Below, piece by piece: positions 16,597 to 25,184 of a DNA stretch of 58,558 nucleotides; the first letter of the stretch is position 1, and each line of letters starts with the position of its first letter. This DNA is from an uncultured bacterium. Lineage in GTDB: Bacteria > Bacillota > Clostridia > Lachnospirales > Lachnospiraceae. Where the stretch lies: positions 1 to 58,558 of the forward strand of contig CAJMQQ010000011.1 of assembly GCA_905215625.1 (NCBI GenBank), in the 5' to 3' direction. A program made the translations under genes and the position numbers. A model generated the notes under the pieces. That model had not been told where the DNA came from, made no database searches, and saw only the letters and a list, made by a program, of their open reading frames with translations.

Positions 16597-16937
16597 TAAC
16601 TTGAAAGAAGTACAAAAGAAAAATATAGAGTGGGCTATATGGATTTCAAACTTCTCGGTAGAAATGTATGGAATAGCTCAAACATTAAGCTTGGTTTGTA
16701 TGGCTGTATGTTTGAGCTTGGCCTTCAGTTATCTTTTTAATCTTTTAGAATGGGAGGTCAAAGAACACAGTATGATAAGTATGAATAAAAAAAGAAAATA
16801 TAAGAATTTTGCGGTATATTTTAAAAGAGTAGCAGCTATTTTTCAGCACAGACTGGCAATCTGCAGCAAGGGCGATGAAGATTAATTGCAGGAAAGGTTT
16901 CTATAGTAATGCAGGGCATTCAGCGCAGGGAGTGTGT
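16597..16937 (+). other. Right junction of the defence cassette, no convincing gene
   Basis: An open frame starts at a TTG at 16601 and ends with the duplicated spoIIID tail at 16885. Its only family-like part is that tail (QHRLAICSKGDED), so the frame is probably a by-product of the junction. After the repeat, 53 bp without a gene lead to the IS256 end, including CAGGGCATTCA at 16912-16922. Confidence 0.5.
16843..16885 (+). repeat. Direct repeat copy B: 3' end of spoIIID
   Basis: This is the second copy of the final 43 bp of spoIIID, differing from copy A at one base (AAAGGCG versus AAGGGCG). It encodes the same last residues and stop but is not attached to a spoIIID reading frame. It marks the right border of the inserted cassette. 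Confidence 0.85.
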
Positions 16938-17091
16938 GAAGAAAAGTCTGTAAATTCAGATCTTCTATGATAATGATTGAGGCGGAAGGCTCGTTCCAGA
17001 GCTTTCAGCCCTCGTTTTATATACAACAGCACTATCAGTGTATGTCAAGAGCAGGCAGGATTTTCTGCCTGTCTTGTTGGAACTTTCTAGC

Positions 17092-18333
17092 TTATTCCGG
17101 CAGCCGTCCCTCATACATGATACTCAGTTCTCCATAAACCTGTCCCCAGTTGCGGATCGGCATCGTCCATTTTTTCGTAGCCTCAAAGGTGGACAGATAT
17201 AGAGCTTTGAGCAATGCTGTATCGCTTGGAAATACACTCCTCTGGCGGTTCAGCTTCCGGTAAGTGGCATTCAGACTCTCAATAGCATTGGTGGTATAAA
17301 TGACCTTGCGTACCTCAGCGGAGAACTTGAAGATCGGAGAAATAGCGTCCCAGTTCTGCTTCCAGCTTTTCATCGAGTTCGGATACTTCTCACTCCATTT
17401 TTCTGTGACACGCCCTAAGGCTTCCAACGCTCTTTCTTCTGTAGGAGCCTGATAAATAGCCTTTAAATCTGTTGCAAATGGCTTACGGTCTTTGTCTGCC
17501 ACATATTTCAGGGTATTACGTACCTGATGGACGATGCAGCGCTGATACTCTGTCTTTGGAAAAGCTGCTGAAATAGCTTCCTTGATACCACTAAGTCCAT
17601 CGGCACAAATGATCAGGATATCCTTTACCCCTCTATTTTTCAGTCCGTTTAAGACAGACAGCCAGTATTTTGAGCTTTCATTTTCTCCTACCTGAATCGT
17701 CAGGACTTCTTTCAAACCATCCTGGTTGATGCCTAAGATCACATAAGCTGCCAGTTTCCGAATGACTCCGTTATCCCGGACGGAATAGTGGATCGCGTCG
17801 ATGTAGAGGACTGGATAAACCTCTGCAAGCGGTCTGTTCTGCCAGTCTTCAATCTGAGGCATGATTTTATCTGTCACATCAGAAATAAAGCCTTCAGAAA
17901 CCTCAAAACCATAGATATCCTCTAAGGTATCTGATATCTGGCGGGTTGTCATTCCTTTTGTATACATAGAAATGATCTTCTGATCAATGTCAGAAATGTC
18001 CTTTTGACGCTTTTTAACCACCTGAGGTTCAAAGGTTGATTTGCGGTCTTGCGGTACCTGGATCTCCATGCTGCCGTAGCTGCTGTTGACCCGCTTAGTT
18101 TTATAGCCATTGCGATAATCATCGCTGTCAGAACGCTCAGATTTAGAGTATCCTAAATGCTCATCCATTTCAGCCTCCATCATTTCCTTGATAGTGCCTC
18201 TAAGCAGGTCTTTGAGCGCATCCTGGATGTCCTGAGCGGATTCGATGTCATACTCCTGCAGGAGCATCTGGATGACGTTTTTCCTTCCTTCTGTCATTTG
18301 TACTTTGTGTACCGGTTTCTTTTCTCTTGCCAT
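17092..18333 (-). CDS. IS256-family (mutator) transposase
   Basis: This 413-residue DDE transposase is of the Mutator/IS256 type. Acidic residues are seen at YIDAIHY (first Asp) and ICADGLSGI (second Asp), and the Glu lies in TTNAIESLNATYRK. The stretch DLLRGTIKEMMEAEMDEHLG near residues 40-60 and GYKTKRVNSSYG are hallmarks of the family. Start at 18333 with AGGAGG 9 bases upstream; an upstream in-frame ATG at 18360 is less likely. The frame is complete, but an IS110 unit is inserted just upstream and probably cut the native promoter away. Confidence 0.93.
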   Translation of the reverse strand: MAREKKPVHKVQMTEGRKNVIQMLLQEYDIESAQDIQDALKDLLRGTIKEMMEAEMDEHLGYSKSERSDSDDYRNGYKTKRVNSSYGSMEIQVPQDRKSTFEPQVVKKRQKDISDIDQKIISMYTKGMTTRQISDTLEDIYGFEVSEGFISDVTDKIMPQIEDWQNRPLAEVYPVLYIDAIHYSVRDNGVIRKLAAYVILGINQDGLKEVLTIQVGENESSKYWLSVLNGLKNRGVKDILIICADGLSGIKEAISAAFPKTEYQRCIVHQVRNTLKYVADKDRKPFATDLKAIYQAPTEERALEALGRVTEKWSEKYPNSMKSWKQNWDAISPIFKFSAEVRKVIYTTNAIESLNATYRKLNRQRSVFPSDTALLKALYLSTFEATKKWTMPIRNWGQVYGELSIMYEGRLPE

Positions 18334-18401
18334 AATAAAAGGCCTCCTACTACAATACAAATAAGGTTAGTTATGTAATAATTATTAGGAGTGACTAATC
18401 C

Positions 18402-19601
18402 ATGAATGCAGTAGGTATTGATGTTTCGAAAGGCAGGAGTATGGTTGCGATTCTTCGTCCATATGGGGAGGTCGTTTTGCCCCCATTTGAAGTTAATCAT
18501 ACGGCGAGTGATATCAATTCACTCATTGATATAATTAAGTCCGTAGATGGAGAATCTCGCATTGTTATGGAACATACAGGACGTTATTATGAGCCACTAG
18601 CCCTCCAACTTTCTCAAGCGGGTCTTTTTGTCAGTGCAGTTAATCCTAAATTGATTAAAGATTATAACAGGAATTCTCTCCGAAAAGTTAAATCTGATAA
18701 AGCGGATGCTATAAAAATCGCCCGTTACGCGCTTGACAGTTGGTCAGAATTAAAACCGTATAGTTCTATAGATGAAATACGAAATCAACTAAAAACCATG
18801 AATCGTCAGTTTATTTTTTACATGAAACACAAAACAGCCATGAAAAACAATCTCATTGGCATTCTTGACCAGACATATACAGGCGTAAATTCCTACTTTG
18901 ATAGTTCTGCTCGTGCTGATGGTAGTCAAAAATGGGTTGATTTTGCTACTACCTATTGGCACGTGGACTGTGTTCGCAGAATGTCCCTGAATGCATTTGC
19001 TGACCATTATCAAAAATGGTGTAAACGCAAGAAGTATAACTTCAGTAGATCCAAAGCGGAAGAAATCTATCTGGCGGCCAAGGAACTTGTTCCTGTATTG
19101 CCGAAGAATGATTTAACTAAACTTACCATCAAGCAAGCAGTAGAACAACTGAATACTGCTTCCAGAACTGTAGAAGAACTTCGAACTTTGATGAATGAAA
19201 TAGCTGCTAAACTTCCAGAATATCCTATTGTTATGGCAATGAAAGGTGTTGGTCCATCTCTTGGTCCCCAGCTAATGGCTGAGATTGGAGATGTCACACG
19301 ATTTACTCACAAAACTGCCATCACTGCATTTGCAGGTGTCGATCCCGGTGTAAATCAATCTGGTAGCTACGAGCAAAGAAGCGTTCATGCATCTAAACGT
19401 GGTTCTGCTGAACTTCGAAAAACCCTCTTTCAGGTCATGGATTGCCTAATTAAGACCCATCCGCAAGATGATCCTGTATATTTGTTTATGGACAAAAAAC
19501 GCTCAGAGGGGAAAAAGTACTATGTTTACATGACAGCAGGTGCAAACAAGTTTCTTCGCATCTATTATGGCCGGGTCAAAGAATACCTAACTTGTCTATA
19601 A
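18402..19601 (+). CDS. IS110-family transposase
   Basis: The 399-residue recombinase has the DEDD N-terminal domain (VGIDVSKG, EHTGRYYEPLA, KSDKADAIKIA) and the C-terminal Transposase_20 domain (MAMKGVGPSLGPQLMAEIG, AFAGVDPG, and the Ser in NQSGSYEQRS). IS110 enzymes use a catalytic serine and a structured bridge RNA from the element's non-coding end. AGGAG lies 8-9 bases before the ATG. The 5' side has at most 68 bp before the IS256 transposase start. Any guide-RNA region therefore more likely lies on the 3' side (19602 to about 19720), as in the IS1111 subgroup. The element sits inside IS256, divergent from its transposase. Confidence 0.93.
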   Translation: MNAVGIDVSKGRSMVAILRPYGEVVLPPFEVNHTASDINSLIDIIKSVDGESRIVMEHTGRYYEPLALQLSQAGLFVSAVNPKLIKDYNRNSLRKVKSDKADAIKIARYALDSWSELKPYSSIDEIRNQLKTMNRQFIFYMKHKTAMKNNLIGILDQTYTGVNSYFDSSARADGSQKWVDFATTYWHVDCVRRMSLNAFADHYQKWCKRKKYNFSRSKAEEIYLAAKELVPVLPKNDLTKLTIKQAVEQLNTASRTVEELRTLMNEIAAKLPEYPIVMAMKGVGPSLGPQLMAEIGDVTRFTHKTAITAFAGVDPGVNQSGSYEQRSVHASKRGSAELRKTLFQVMDCLIKTHPQDDPVYLFMDKKRSEGKKYYVYMTAGANKFLRIYYGRVKEYLTCL

Positions 19602-19626
19602 TCTCTGTTAAAAAGTCATGTTAAAA

Positions 19627-19657
19627 GACCAACACACAAAGTGCTGGTCTAGTTTTT
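19627..19657 (+). terminator. Terminator after IS110 transposase
   Basis: GACCAACAC and GTGCTGGTC form a 9-bp stem (one G-U pair) with loop ACAAA, followed by TAGTTTTT. It ends the IS110 transcript. It could also form part of the element's structured 3' non-coding end. Confidence 0.7.
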
Positions 19658-19771
19658 GTGTCACTATATATCTTTTAATATTTTCTAAAAAATCCATTGA
19701 CTTTTTATTTGCAGGCTATGATTGATTATTTTATCATAGAATACCTTTAAAATCCTTATTTACAGAAAATT

Positions 19772-21257
19772 TTGGATCTGTTGACAAACGAAAGAAAAAT
19801 GGCTTTCTGTATGGTATACTTATTATACCAATTGCAGGAGGTCATTTTTTATGATGGGAAAACAAAGCGAACAAATCCAGATGGTAATCCTTGACATAGA
19901 TTCTATGATTCCAGATACTCATCTTCTGAGACGGATTAAAAACTGTGTAAATTTTGATTTTATATACGAAAAGGCAGCTCCCTATTATTCTCCTGTTGGC
20001 AGAAAATCGATTGATCCCGTTGTTCTGATAAAAATGCTGCTGATTGGTTATCTTTATGGGATCAAGTCAGAACGGAGACTTGAGGAGGAAGTATCTCTTA
20101 ATCTTGCTTACCGCTGGTTTTGTGGAATTGATTTGATGCATAAAGTACCAGATCATTCCACATTCAGCCAGAATAGAAGAAGACGTTTTCAGGAGGCCGG
20201 CATATTCCGGGAAATTTTTAATGAGATCGTACTGAAATGTATCGAATTTGGGATCGTATCGGGCGAAACCGGTGTTGCGGATGGTTCATTTCTTCCGTCC
20301 AATGTATCCTGGGACAGCCGCTATGAGGCAGTTGAAACGGTTCAGCAATCCACTGTAAAATATATGGAAGAACTGGAAGCAGAGCTTTCATCCATGCCTG
20401 GATATAAAGAACCGGAACATGTAAAAAGAGAGAAAGAGTTTTTAAAAAGCCGAACCGATCCAGAGTGTGGCTATATCCATCAGGCCCGTAAAAAGGGGCT
20501 GGGGTATCTGACGGAGATGACAGTGGATACCAGTCATGGAATTATTACCGGTGTGGATTGTTATCCTGCTAACCGGAGGGAAAGTGATATTATCCTGGAA
20601 CATTTAAAAGGACAGCCTTGTAACTATCAGGAAATTGGATTAGATGGCGGATATGATATAGGAGCGGTACACAGAGGGCTGGAGTTATTAGGGATTCAAG
20701 GTTATACAGCTATCCGTGAATATCAGAACAATGCAATGAAAAAAGGATTCTGTTATGAGGAAGAAACCGATCGTTTTGTATGTAGACAGGGAGAATATTT
20801 AGCATTTCAGAAATTAATTTATAAAAAGTCAACACAGAACTATTATCGTTTATATAGCCGTTCAAAGAAACAATGTAAAAACTGCCCTCATTTTTCATCT
20901 TGTGCCACAGATCTCGGTACAGTCAGGATCAATGCAAGTGCTTATTATCCCTCATTTTATCGAAACAGCAAGAAAGTAGGGACCAGTAATTATCTGAGGG
21001 TCATGCGCCTTAGAAAGATATGGGCAGAAGGGACATTTGCAGTTTTAAAACGAGAACATAAATTAAATAAAATCCAGAAAAGAGGCCTTCAGAAAGCAAT
21101 CGAAGAATGCCTCTTATCAGCAACGGCATTAAATCTAAAAAGGTTGGTAAAAGCGGTTTAGATAACCGAATTTACCAGCCTTTTTATAGCTTTTTATAGC
21201 ATTTCAAAAAATATGCGGAAATAAACACTGAAAAAGTGAGTTTGTCAACAGGTCCAA
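19772..21257 (+). mobile_element. IS1182-family insertion sequence
   Basis: The element is bounded by 18-bp terminal inverted repeats: TTGGATCTGTTGACAAAC at 19772-19789 and its complement with one mismatch at 21240-21257. It contains a single intact transposase gene and is 1,486 bp long. Its left repeat starts directly at the right end of the IS256 element. Confidence 0.85.
19851..21161 (+). CDS. IS1182-family transposase
   Basis: This 436-residue DDE transposase has the N-terminal DUF772 region (PVGRKSIDPVVLIKMLLIGY, then DHSTFSQNRRRRF). A catalytic core follows, with Asp in GVADGSFLP and Asp in IGLDGGYDIG, and Glu in the C-terminal KIWAEGTFAVLKREH. A Cys cluster CKNCPHFSSC sits before the last acidic residue, as is usual in the family. 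GGAGG lies 9 bases before the ATG. The frame is intact, so the element may be active. Confidence 0.93.
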   Translation: MMGKQSEQIQMVILDIDSMIPDTHLLRRIKNCVNFDFIYEKAAPYYSPVGRKSIDPVVLIKMLLIGYLYGIKSERRLEEEVSLNLAYRWFCGIDLMHKVPDHSTFSQNRRRRFQEAGIFREIFNEIVLKCIEFGIVSGETGVADGSFLPSNVSWDSRYEAVETVQQSTVKYMEELEAELSSMPGYKEPEHVKREKEFLKSRTDPECGYIHQARKKGLGYLTEMTVDTSHGIITGVDCYPANRRESDIILEHLKGQPCNYQEIGLDGGYDIGAVHRGLELLGIQGYTAIREYQNNAMKKGFCYEEETDRFVCRQGEYLAFQKLIYKKSTQNYYRLYSRSKKQCKNCPHFSSCATDLGTVRINASAYYPSFYRNSKKVGTSNYLRVMRLRKIWAEGTFAVLKREHKLNKIQKRGLQKAIEECLLSATALNLKRLVKAV

Positions 21258-21313
21258 TTTTTCATAGACTCGCGCAGGAGATACGTTGAATGCCCTGATT
21301 TTGGTATTTGGTT

Positions 21314-22462
21314 TTACCAGTCTTTAACAGAACCGTCAAAAGCCCTTTTTGCTTCATTGCTGCCCCGTTCATTGGCTGGATAAAGAATCGCAGCTTCTTC
21401 TGACAATTCCACTCCAATACCTGGCGCGTCCGGAATCAGAAGGCAGCCGTCTTTTACTTGTAATGGCTGCTTTACCATTGCATCCTCTGTCCCATTCAGG
21501 CAGAATCCCGGAAGTTCCTGGATTCCCAGATTTGGAATCGACGCGCAAATCTGCAGGCAGGCCGCAGTGGATACCGGTCCTAACGGATTATGCGGAATTA
21601 CCAGCACGTCATTGGCTTCTGCCAATGCACAGATTTTTTTACTGGTCGTAATACCGCCTACGGCGCAGACATCAGGGCGGATATACTGGCAGGCATGACG
21701 GCTCATCAGCATTTGGAATTCTTTTAAATTAATAAAGCGTTCTCCAGTAGCAATTGGAACACCTATTTTCCCTGCGACTTCCGCCATAGAATCAATATTG
21801 TCCGGTGTAATCGGATCCTCTAATACCATAGGGCGATATTTTTCTACCTCTCTTCCAAAAGCAATGGCCTCCGGCATCGTCATACCGCGATGCGCTTCCA
21901 GAACAAAATCAAAATCTGCGCCAACGGCTTCCCTGCATACACGCACCTTTTCCACTTCACGCTCTATTCTTCCAGAGAAAAATTCATCTCTCCCTTCCAT
22001 TGTGCTTTTGATTGGTCCATTGACAAAAATCTTTGCAGCAGTAAATCCTTTTTCTTTTAACTTTGCATATCCCTTTGCCAAAGATTCCAAATCTTCCTCT
22101 TTCGTCATAACGGAAGCGTATACCCGGATTTTATCTCTTGTTTTTCCACCTAACAATTCATATACCGGCACACCCAACGCCTTTCCCTTAATATCCCAAA
22201 GCGCAATATCAATTGCAGAAATAGCGCTCATAATTACAGATCCACGAAAATAGACCGAACGATAAAAATTCTGGTTAATGTCTTCTATTTTAAAGGGATC
22301 CTTGCCAATTAGATATGAAGAAAATTTATGAATGGCAGCGGCAGTCGCATCCAGGTATCCCCAGTTTCCTGCTTCCCCCAGACCTGTAATTCCTTCATCT
22401 GTGTAAATATGAACGAAAAGATAATGCTTTGCATAAAGCAGTTTTACATCTGTAATTTTCAT
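21314..22462 (-). CDS. Enolase-superfamily sugar-acid dehydratase (DgoD/ManD-like)
   Basis: This 382-residue member of the mandelate racemase/muconate lactonizing group most resembles galactonate or mannonate dehydratases, which turn a sugar acid into a 2-keto-3-deoxy acid. The capping domain includes FRGSVIMSAISAIDIALWD. Barrel positions visible are a Lys in TAAKIFVNG, acidic metal-ligand candidates in LEAHRGM, VLEDPI and ATGERF, and a His in VIPHNPLGP. The first ligand position is Glu where many members have Asp. Start at 22462 follows GGAGG; an earlier frame to 22486 is unsupported. It is the last gene of a set with an esterase and an anion transporter. The substrate is unknown. Confidence 0.85.
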   Translation of the reverse strand: MKITDVKLLYAKHYLFVHIYTDEGITGLGEAGNWGYLDATAAAIHKFSSYLIGKDPFKIEDINQNFYRSVYFRGSVIMSAISAIDIALWDIKGKALGVPVYELLGGKTRDKIRVYASVMTKEEDLESLAKGYAKLKEKGFTAAKIFVNGPIKSTMEGRDEFFSGRIEREVEKVRVCREAVGADFDFVLEAHRGMTMPEAIAFGREVEKYRPMVLEDPITPDNIDSMAEVAGKIGVPIATGERFINLKEFQMLMSRHACQYIRPDVCAVGGITTSKKICALAEANDVLVIPHNPLGPVSTAACLQICASIPNLGIQELPGFCLNGTEDAMVKQPLQVKDGCLLIPDAPGIGVELSEEAAILYPANERGSNEAKRAFDGSVKDW

Positions 22463-22482
22463 GGTAATTCCTCCTGGTCCTT

Positions 22483-23415
22483 TCAAAATGATGCTTTAAA
22501 AAAATGTCGGTAAAAAAACTCTCTATGAAGTTCCAGCGCTCTCTCCCATCCCTCCGTCCGGTTCACTGTAAAACCGTGAATGGCTTCTGGAATCCGCTTC
22601 ATCGTTACCGTCGCTCCTGCTTCAGCCAGTCTCTGTGCAAACTGTTCCGTTTCATTTTTCAGACTGTCCTTTCCTGCTGATATGACCAGACAATCCGGGA
22701 AACTTCTTAATTGTGCCAAAGAGGCTTTGACAGGGGAACATAGGGGATTTTCTGCCTCTTTTTTTGTGCAATAAAAACTTTGGTAGAGCGCTTCCCTCTC
22801 AGCTCGGTCTACTGCTTTTTCATCATACCGCTGTGTATCATTTAGACGATCTAAAGGATTTACCGTATGATCCGCCGGAAAGTATTCCATTAAAAGAGCA
22901 CAGGAATCCAACTTATGAAACTGTGAATTCAAAATGTGAATCGCTGCCACCAGATTTCCACCGGCGCTATGCCCTGCCATAGCAATGCGTCTGGAGTCTA
23001 CTCCCAGTTCTTCTGCATACGTAAATGCATACACAGCTGCGCCATAGCATTCATCTACAGCAGACGGAAACGGTTCCTCCGGTGCCAGACAATAATCTAC
23101 ATCCCACACCATACACTGCAGATTTTCCGCAAGATAAGAACAATAACGGCGATCCCGGTCTGAGCGGCCTTTCATAAATCCTCCCCCATGGAAATTAATA
23201 ATCAGTGGACACGGAGAAGATATTTGTATGTCTGGCTTCAGCTCATATATATGAACCTGTTTTCCATTTTCCAGCATAAAATAGCGTTCCTCCTGTTTAA
23301 CCGAAAAGCCCTCTAATTCCTCTGGACTTACAGGCCCAAATTGATCCCTCATCCGGATCTGTTCTGCCATTCGGATCATTTCCTTTTTTGACGGTATTTC
23401 CGATATTAGATTCAT
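22483..23415 (-). CDS. Alpha/beta hydrolase, HSL-type esterase
   Basis: The 310-residue cytoplasmic hydrolase has the oxyanion motif NFHGGGFMKGR and the nucleophile elbow AMAGHSAGGNL. An Asp lies in SAGKDSLKNE and a His in EAIHGFTVN, giving a full Ser-Asp-His triad of the hormone-sensitive-lipase family. Such enzymes cut short acyl esters. It lies 20 bp upstream of the dehydratase gene and downstream of the SLC13 transporter. It may release an acid from an ester before dehydration, but this is inferred from order alone. Confidence 0.87.
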   Translation of the reverse strand: MNLISEIPSKKEMIRMAEQIRMRDQFGPVSPEELEGFSVKQEERYFMLENGKQVHIYELKPDIQISSPCPLIINFHGGGFMKGRSDRDRRYCSYLAENLQCMVWDVDYCLAPEEPFPSAVDECYGAAVYAFTYAEELGVDSRRIAMAGHSAGGNLVAAIHILNSQFHKLDSCALLMEYFPADHTVNPLDRLNDTQRYDEKAVDRAEREALYQSFYCTKKEAENPLCSPVKASLAQLRSFPDCLVISAGKDSLKNETEQFAQRLAEAGATVTMKRIPEAIHGFTVNRTEGWERALELHREFFYRHFFKASF

Positions 23416-23451
23416 TGCTGCAGGACTCCTCTCTTCACTTTTTTCTATCTT

Positions 23452-24744
23452 TTAGAATGCTGGAAATACGGTCATTGTGTAAAAAATGTATACAACTGGA
23501 AGAATTAAGGTAATAACCGCTCCGCTTTTTACTAAAGAAGGCAAATCATAGCCGCCGTCTGCCATACACATAGGCACTGCTGGGGTTGCCATCGGAGTCA
23601 GAAATGCAGTTAAGCTTCCAGCATTTACTAAAATAATCAGGCCAATGGGGTTTGCCCCCAAAGATGCACAGGTCAGCAGACAAATTGGTACAAATACTGC
23701 TGATACAGCACGATTCAGCATAAACTGGGTCAGCAGGAATGGAATAATAAAGAATACTGCGCCTAAAACATAGCTATTGTGAGTACCGCCTACTGCATTT
23801 GCCAGGGCATTTCCGATCATGTCTCCGGCTCCTGTATTAGTAAGAGCTGTTCCCAAAGCCAACGCGCCAACAAACAGCATCAGCATATCCCAGGGAATAT
23901 CGCGGAGAGCACTTTTCTGATCCACAACGCCAAACAGCACCATTAAAAGACTTCCTACCAGTGCAATAAACCACGTAGGCTGTCCCAGCTGTGCAGAAAA
24001 AATCAGCGCAATAATGGTCAGGAAGAAAATTACAATGCCAATTTTATCTACAACTGGAGATAATGCCTTCTGTGACTGCTGGTCTGCCTGCTGTTTTGCT
24101 TCTATTGGCAGAACAGGCTGTTTAGGACAGAATTTTGGACCAACAAATAACGCCCAGGCGATTACGACAAACAGGATTGGCCAGGCTCCCATCAAAAAGT
24201 ATATGGGCTGAAAAGTCATTCCGTTGAAACCATAGGTTTCCATGAATCCGGTAAACTGTCCTGCCTGCTGAATAGCCGTAGGAAGCGGAAGGATCCCGCA
24301 GCAGGCAACGCATACTACCATGATTGGGAACATATACATAGAACGGCTGTTTCCTGTCTTGTCACACAAAGCTGCTAACAGTGGAGAAACGATTGCATAA
24401 ACTACCATAGGGCTGGCAATAAAATTGGTCAGCAGCGCTGCCAGCAGCAGATAACCAAAAAATGCCATACGGAATGACCCCCGCGTCAGGCGCATAATAC
24501 CATTGCACATATTATTTACCAGCGACGTTCTTCTAAATCCAGCAGCCACAACAAACATGGTTGCCATCAAAATCGTATTGTTATTAGAAAATCCTGACAG
24601 CGCGCCGCTGGCGTCTATACAGCCTGTTGCAAATAAAGCACACATCGAAAGCAAAGCAGTAAGCCACATTGGTATTTTGTTTAACATATAGCTGACTAGG
24701 GTAATCCCAAAGATTACCATACATAAAATCATTTGTGTTGTCAT
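23452..24744 (-). CDS. SLC13/DASS-type anion transporter
   Basis: This 430-residue integral membrane protein has about 11-12 hydrophobic segments. Landmarks of the divalent anion/sodium symporter superfamily are FSNNNTILMATMFVVAAG near 53-70, the hairpin region LTNFIASPMVVYAIVSPL at about 110, and the second repeat NAGSLTAFLTPMATPAVPM near the C-terminus. It probably imports a carboxylate or sugar acid for the dehydratase and hydrolase encoded downstream. The AraC gene on the opposite strand starts 440 bp away and may control it. Confidence 0.82.
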   Translation of the reverse strand: MTTQMILCMVIFGITLVSYMLNKIPMWLTALLSMCALFATGCIDASGALSGFSNNNTILMATMFVVAAGFRRTSLVNNMCNGIMRLTRGSFRMAFFGYLLLAALLTNFIASPMVVYAIVSPLLAALCDKTGNSRSMYMFPIMVVCVACCGILPLPTAIQQAGQFTGFMETYGFNGMTFQPIYFLMGAWPILFVVIAWALFVGPKFCPKQPVLPIEAKQQADQQSQKALSPVVDKIGIVIFFLTIIALIFSAQLGQPTWFIALVGSLLMVLFGVVDQKSALRDIPWDMLMLFVGALALGTALTNTGAGDMIGNALANAVGGTHNSYVLGAVFFIIPFLLTQFMLNRAVSAVFVPICLLTCASLGANPIGLIILVNAGSLTAFLTPMATPAVPMCMADGGYDLPSLVKSGAVITLILPVVYIFYTMTVFPAF

Positions 24745-25184
24745 AATATGGATGTCCTTTCCAAAATAATATGATTACGTTCTTAATCAGCGTCACAGGC
24801 CTGTTTGCTTGCTGAATGTATGGTTAAAATGTATCAGAAATTTTGCGTACTGTCATTGCAAATGTTTGTGGCTTTCTGGAATCTCTGTGTAGAAATCCAG
24901 TCAAGTTAAACAACAAACTGCAGCTTTTACAGGAGAAAAAATCCAAACATTTCCCCTGTATCTTTTGTCTAAAAGAGCAATCAGATTTTGTGCATTTTCG
25001 CCAAACAGCAATCAACTCTCCTTTCTACCTATAGTAAATTTCATTGACAATCCAAATTTTTTCCAGTATTCTAAAAATAACCACGCTTTGTCTTTTTTAT
25101 TTTTCAAAGAATCCCAACAGGGAAATTATTTGGATTTTAAAAAGATATAGAAATGGCAATTACTATTAAGAGAGGAACTTAATT
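24745..25184. promoter_or_regulatory. Divergent intergenic region between transporter and AraC genes
   Basis: No gene was seen in this 440-bp AT-rich stretch. It holds the AraC promoter given separately and an imperfect inverted repeat with TACAGG and CCTGTA arms around 24927-24961 that could be an operator. The transporter start has AAAGGA 10 bases upstream. Confidence 0.45.
25044..25072 (+). promoter_or_regulatory. Promoter of the AraC gene
   Basis: A perfect TTGACA at 25044-25049, a 17-bp spacer, and TATTCT at 25067-25072 lie about 112 bp upstream of the AraC start. Confidence 0.65.

Larger units (their letters stand above)
16938..19771 (-). mobile_element. IS256-family element interrupted by an IS110 element
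   Basis: The two ends are recognisable as inverted copies. The left reads GTCTGTAAATTCAGAT then TTCTATGATAA going inward (about 16945-16973). The right, on the other strand, reads TTCTGTAAATAAGGAT then TTCTATGATAA (about 19731-19767). Removing the IS110 unit (roughly 1.4 kb) leaves about 1.4 kb, the normal size of an IS256 element. Boundaries are approximate to a few bases. The right end abuts the IS1182 terminal repeat. Confidence 0.65.

Noticed and set aside
16601..16885. Open frame of 94 codons ending in the SpoIIID tail
   Set aside because: It starts at TTG without a ribosome binding site, and only its last 14 codons resemble a protein. Those belong to the duplicated border, so it is a junction artefact.
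19815..19831. Inverted repeat GGTATA-N5-TATACC before the IS1182 transposase
   Set aside because: It may be an operator or part of the element's promoter, but it is short and AT-rich, so it is not reported as a feature.
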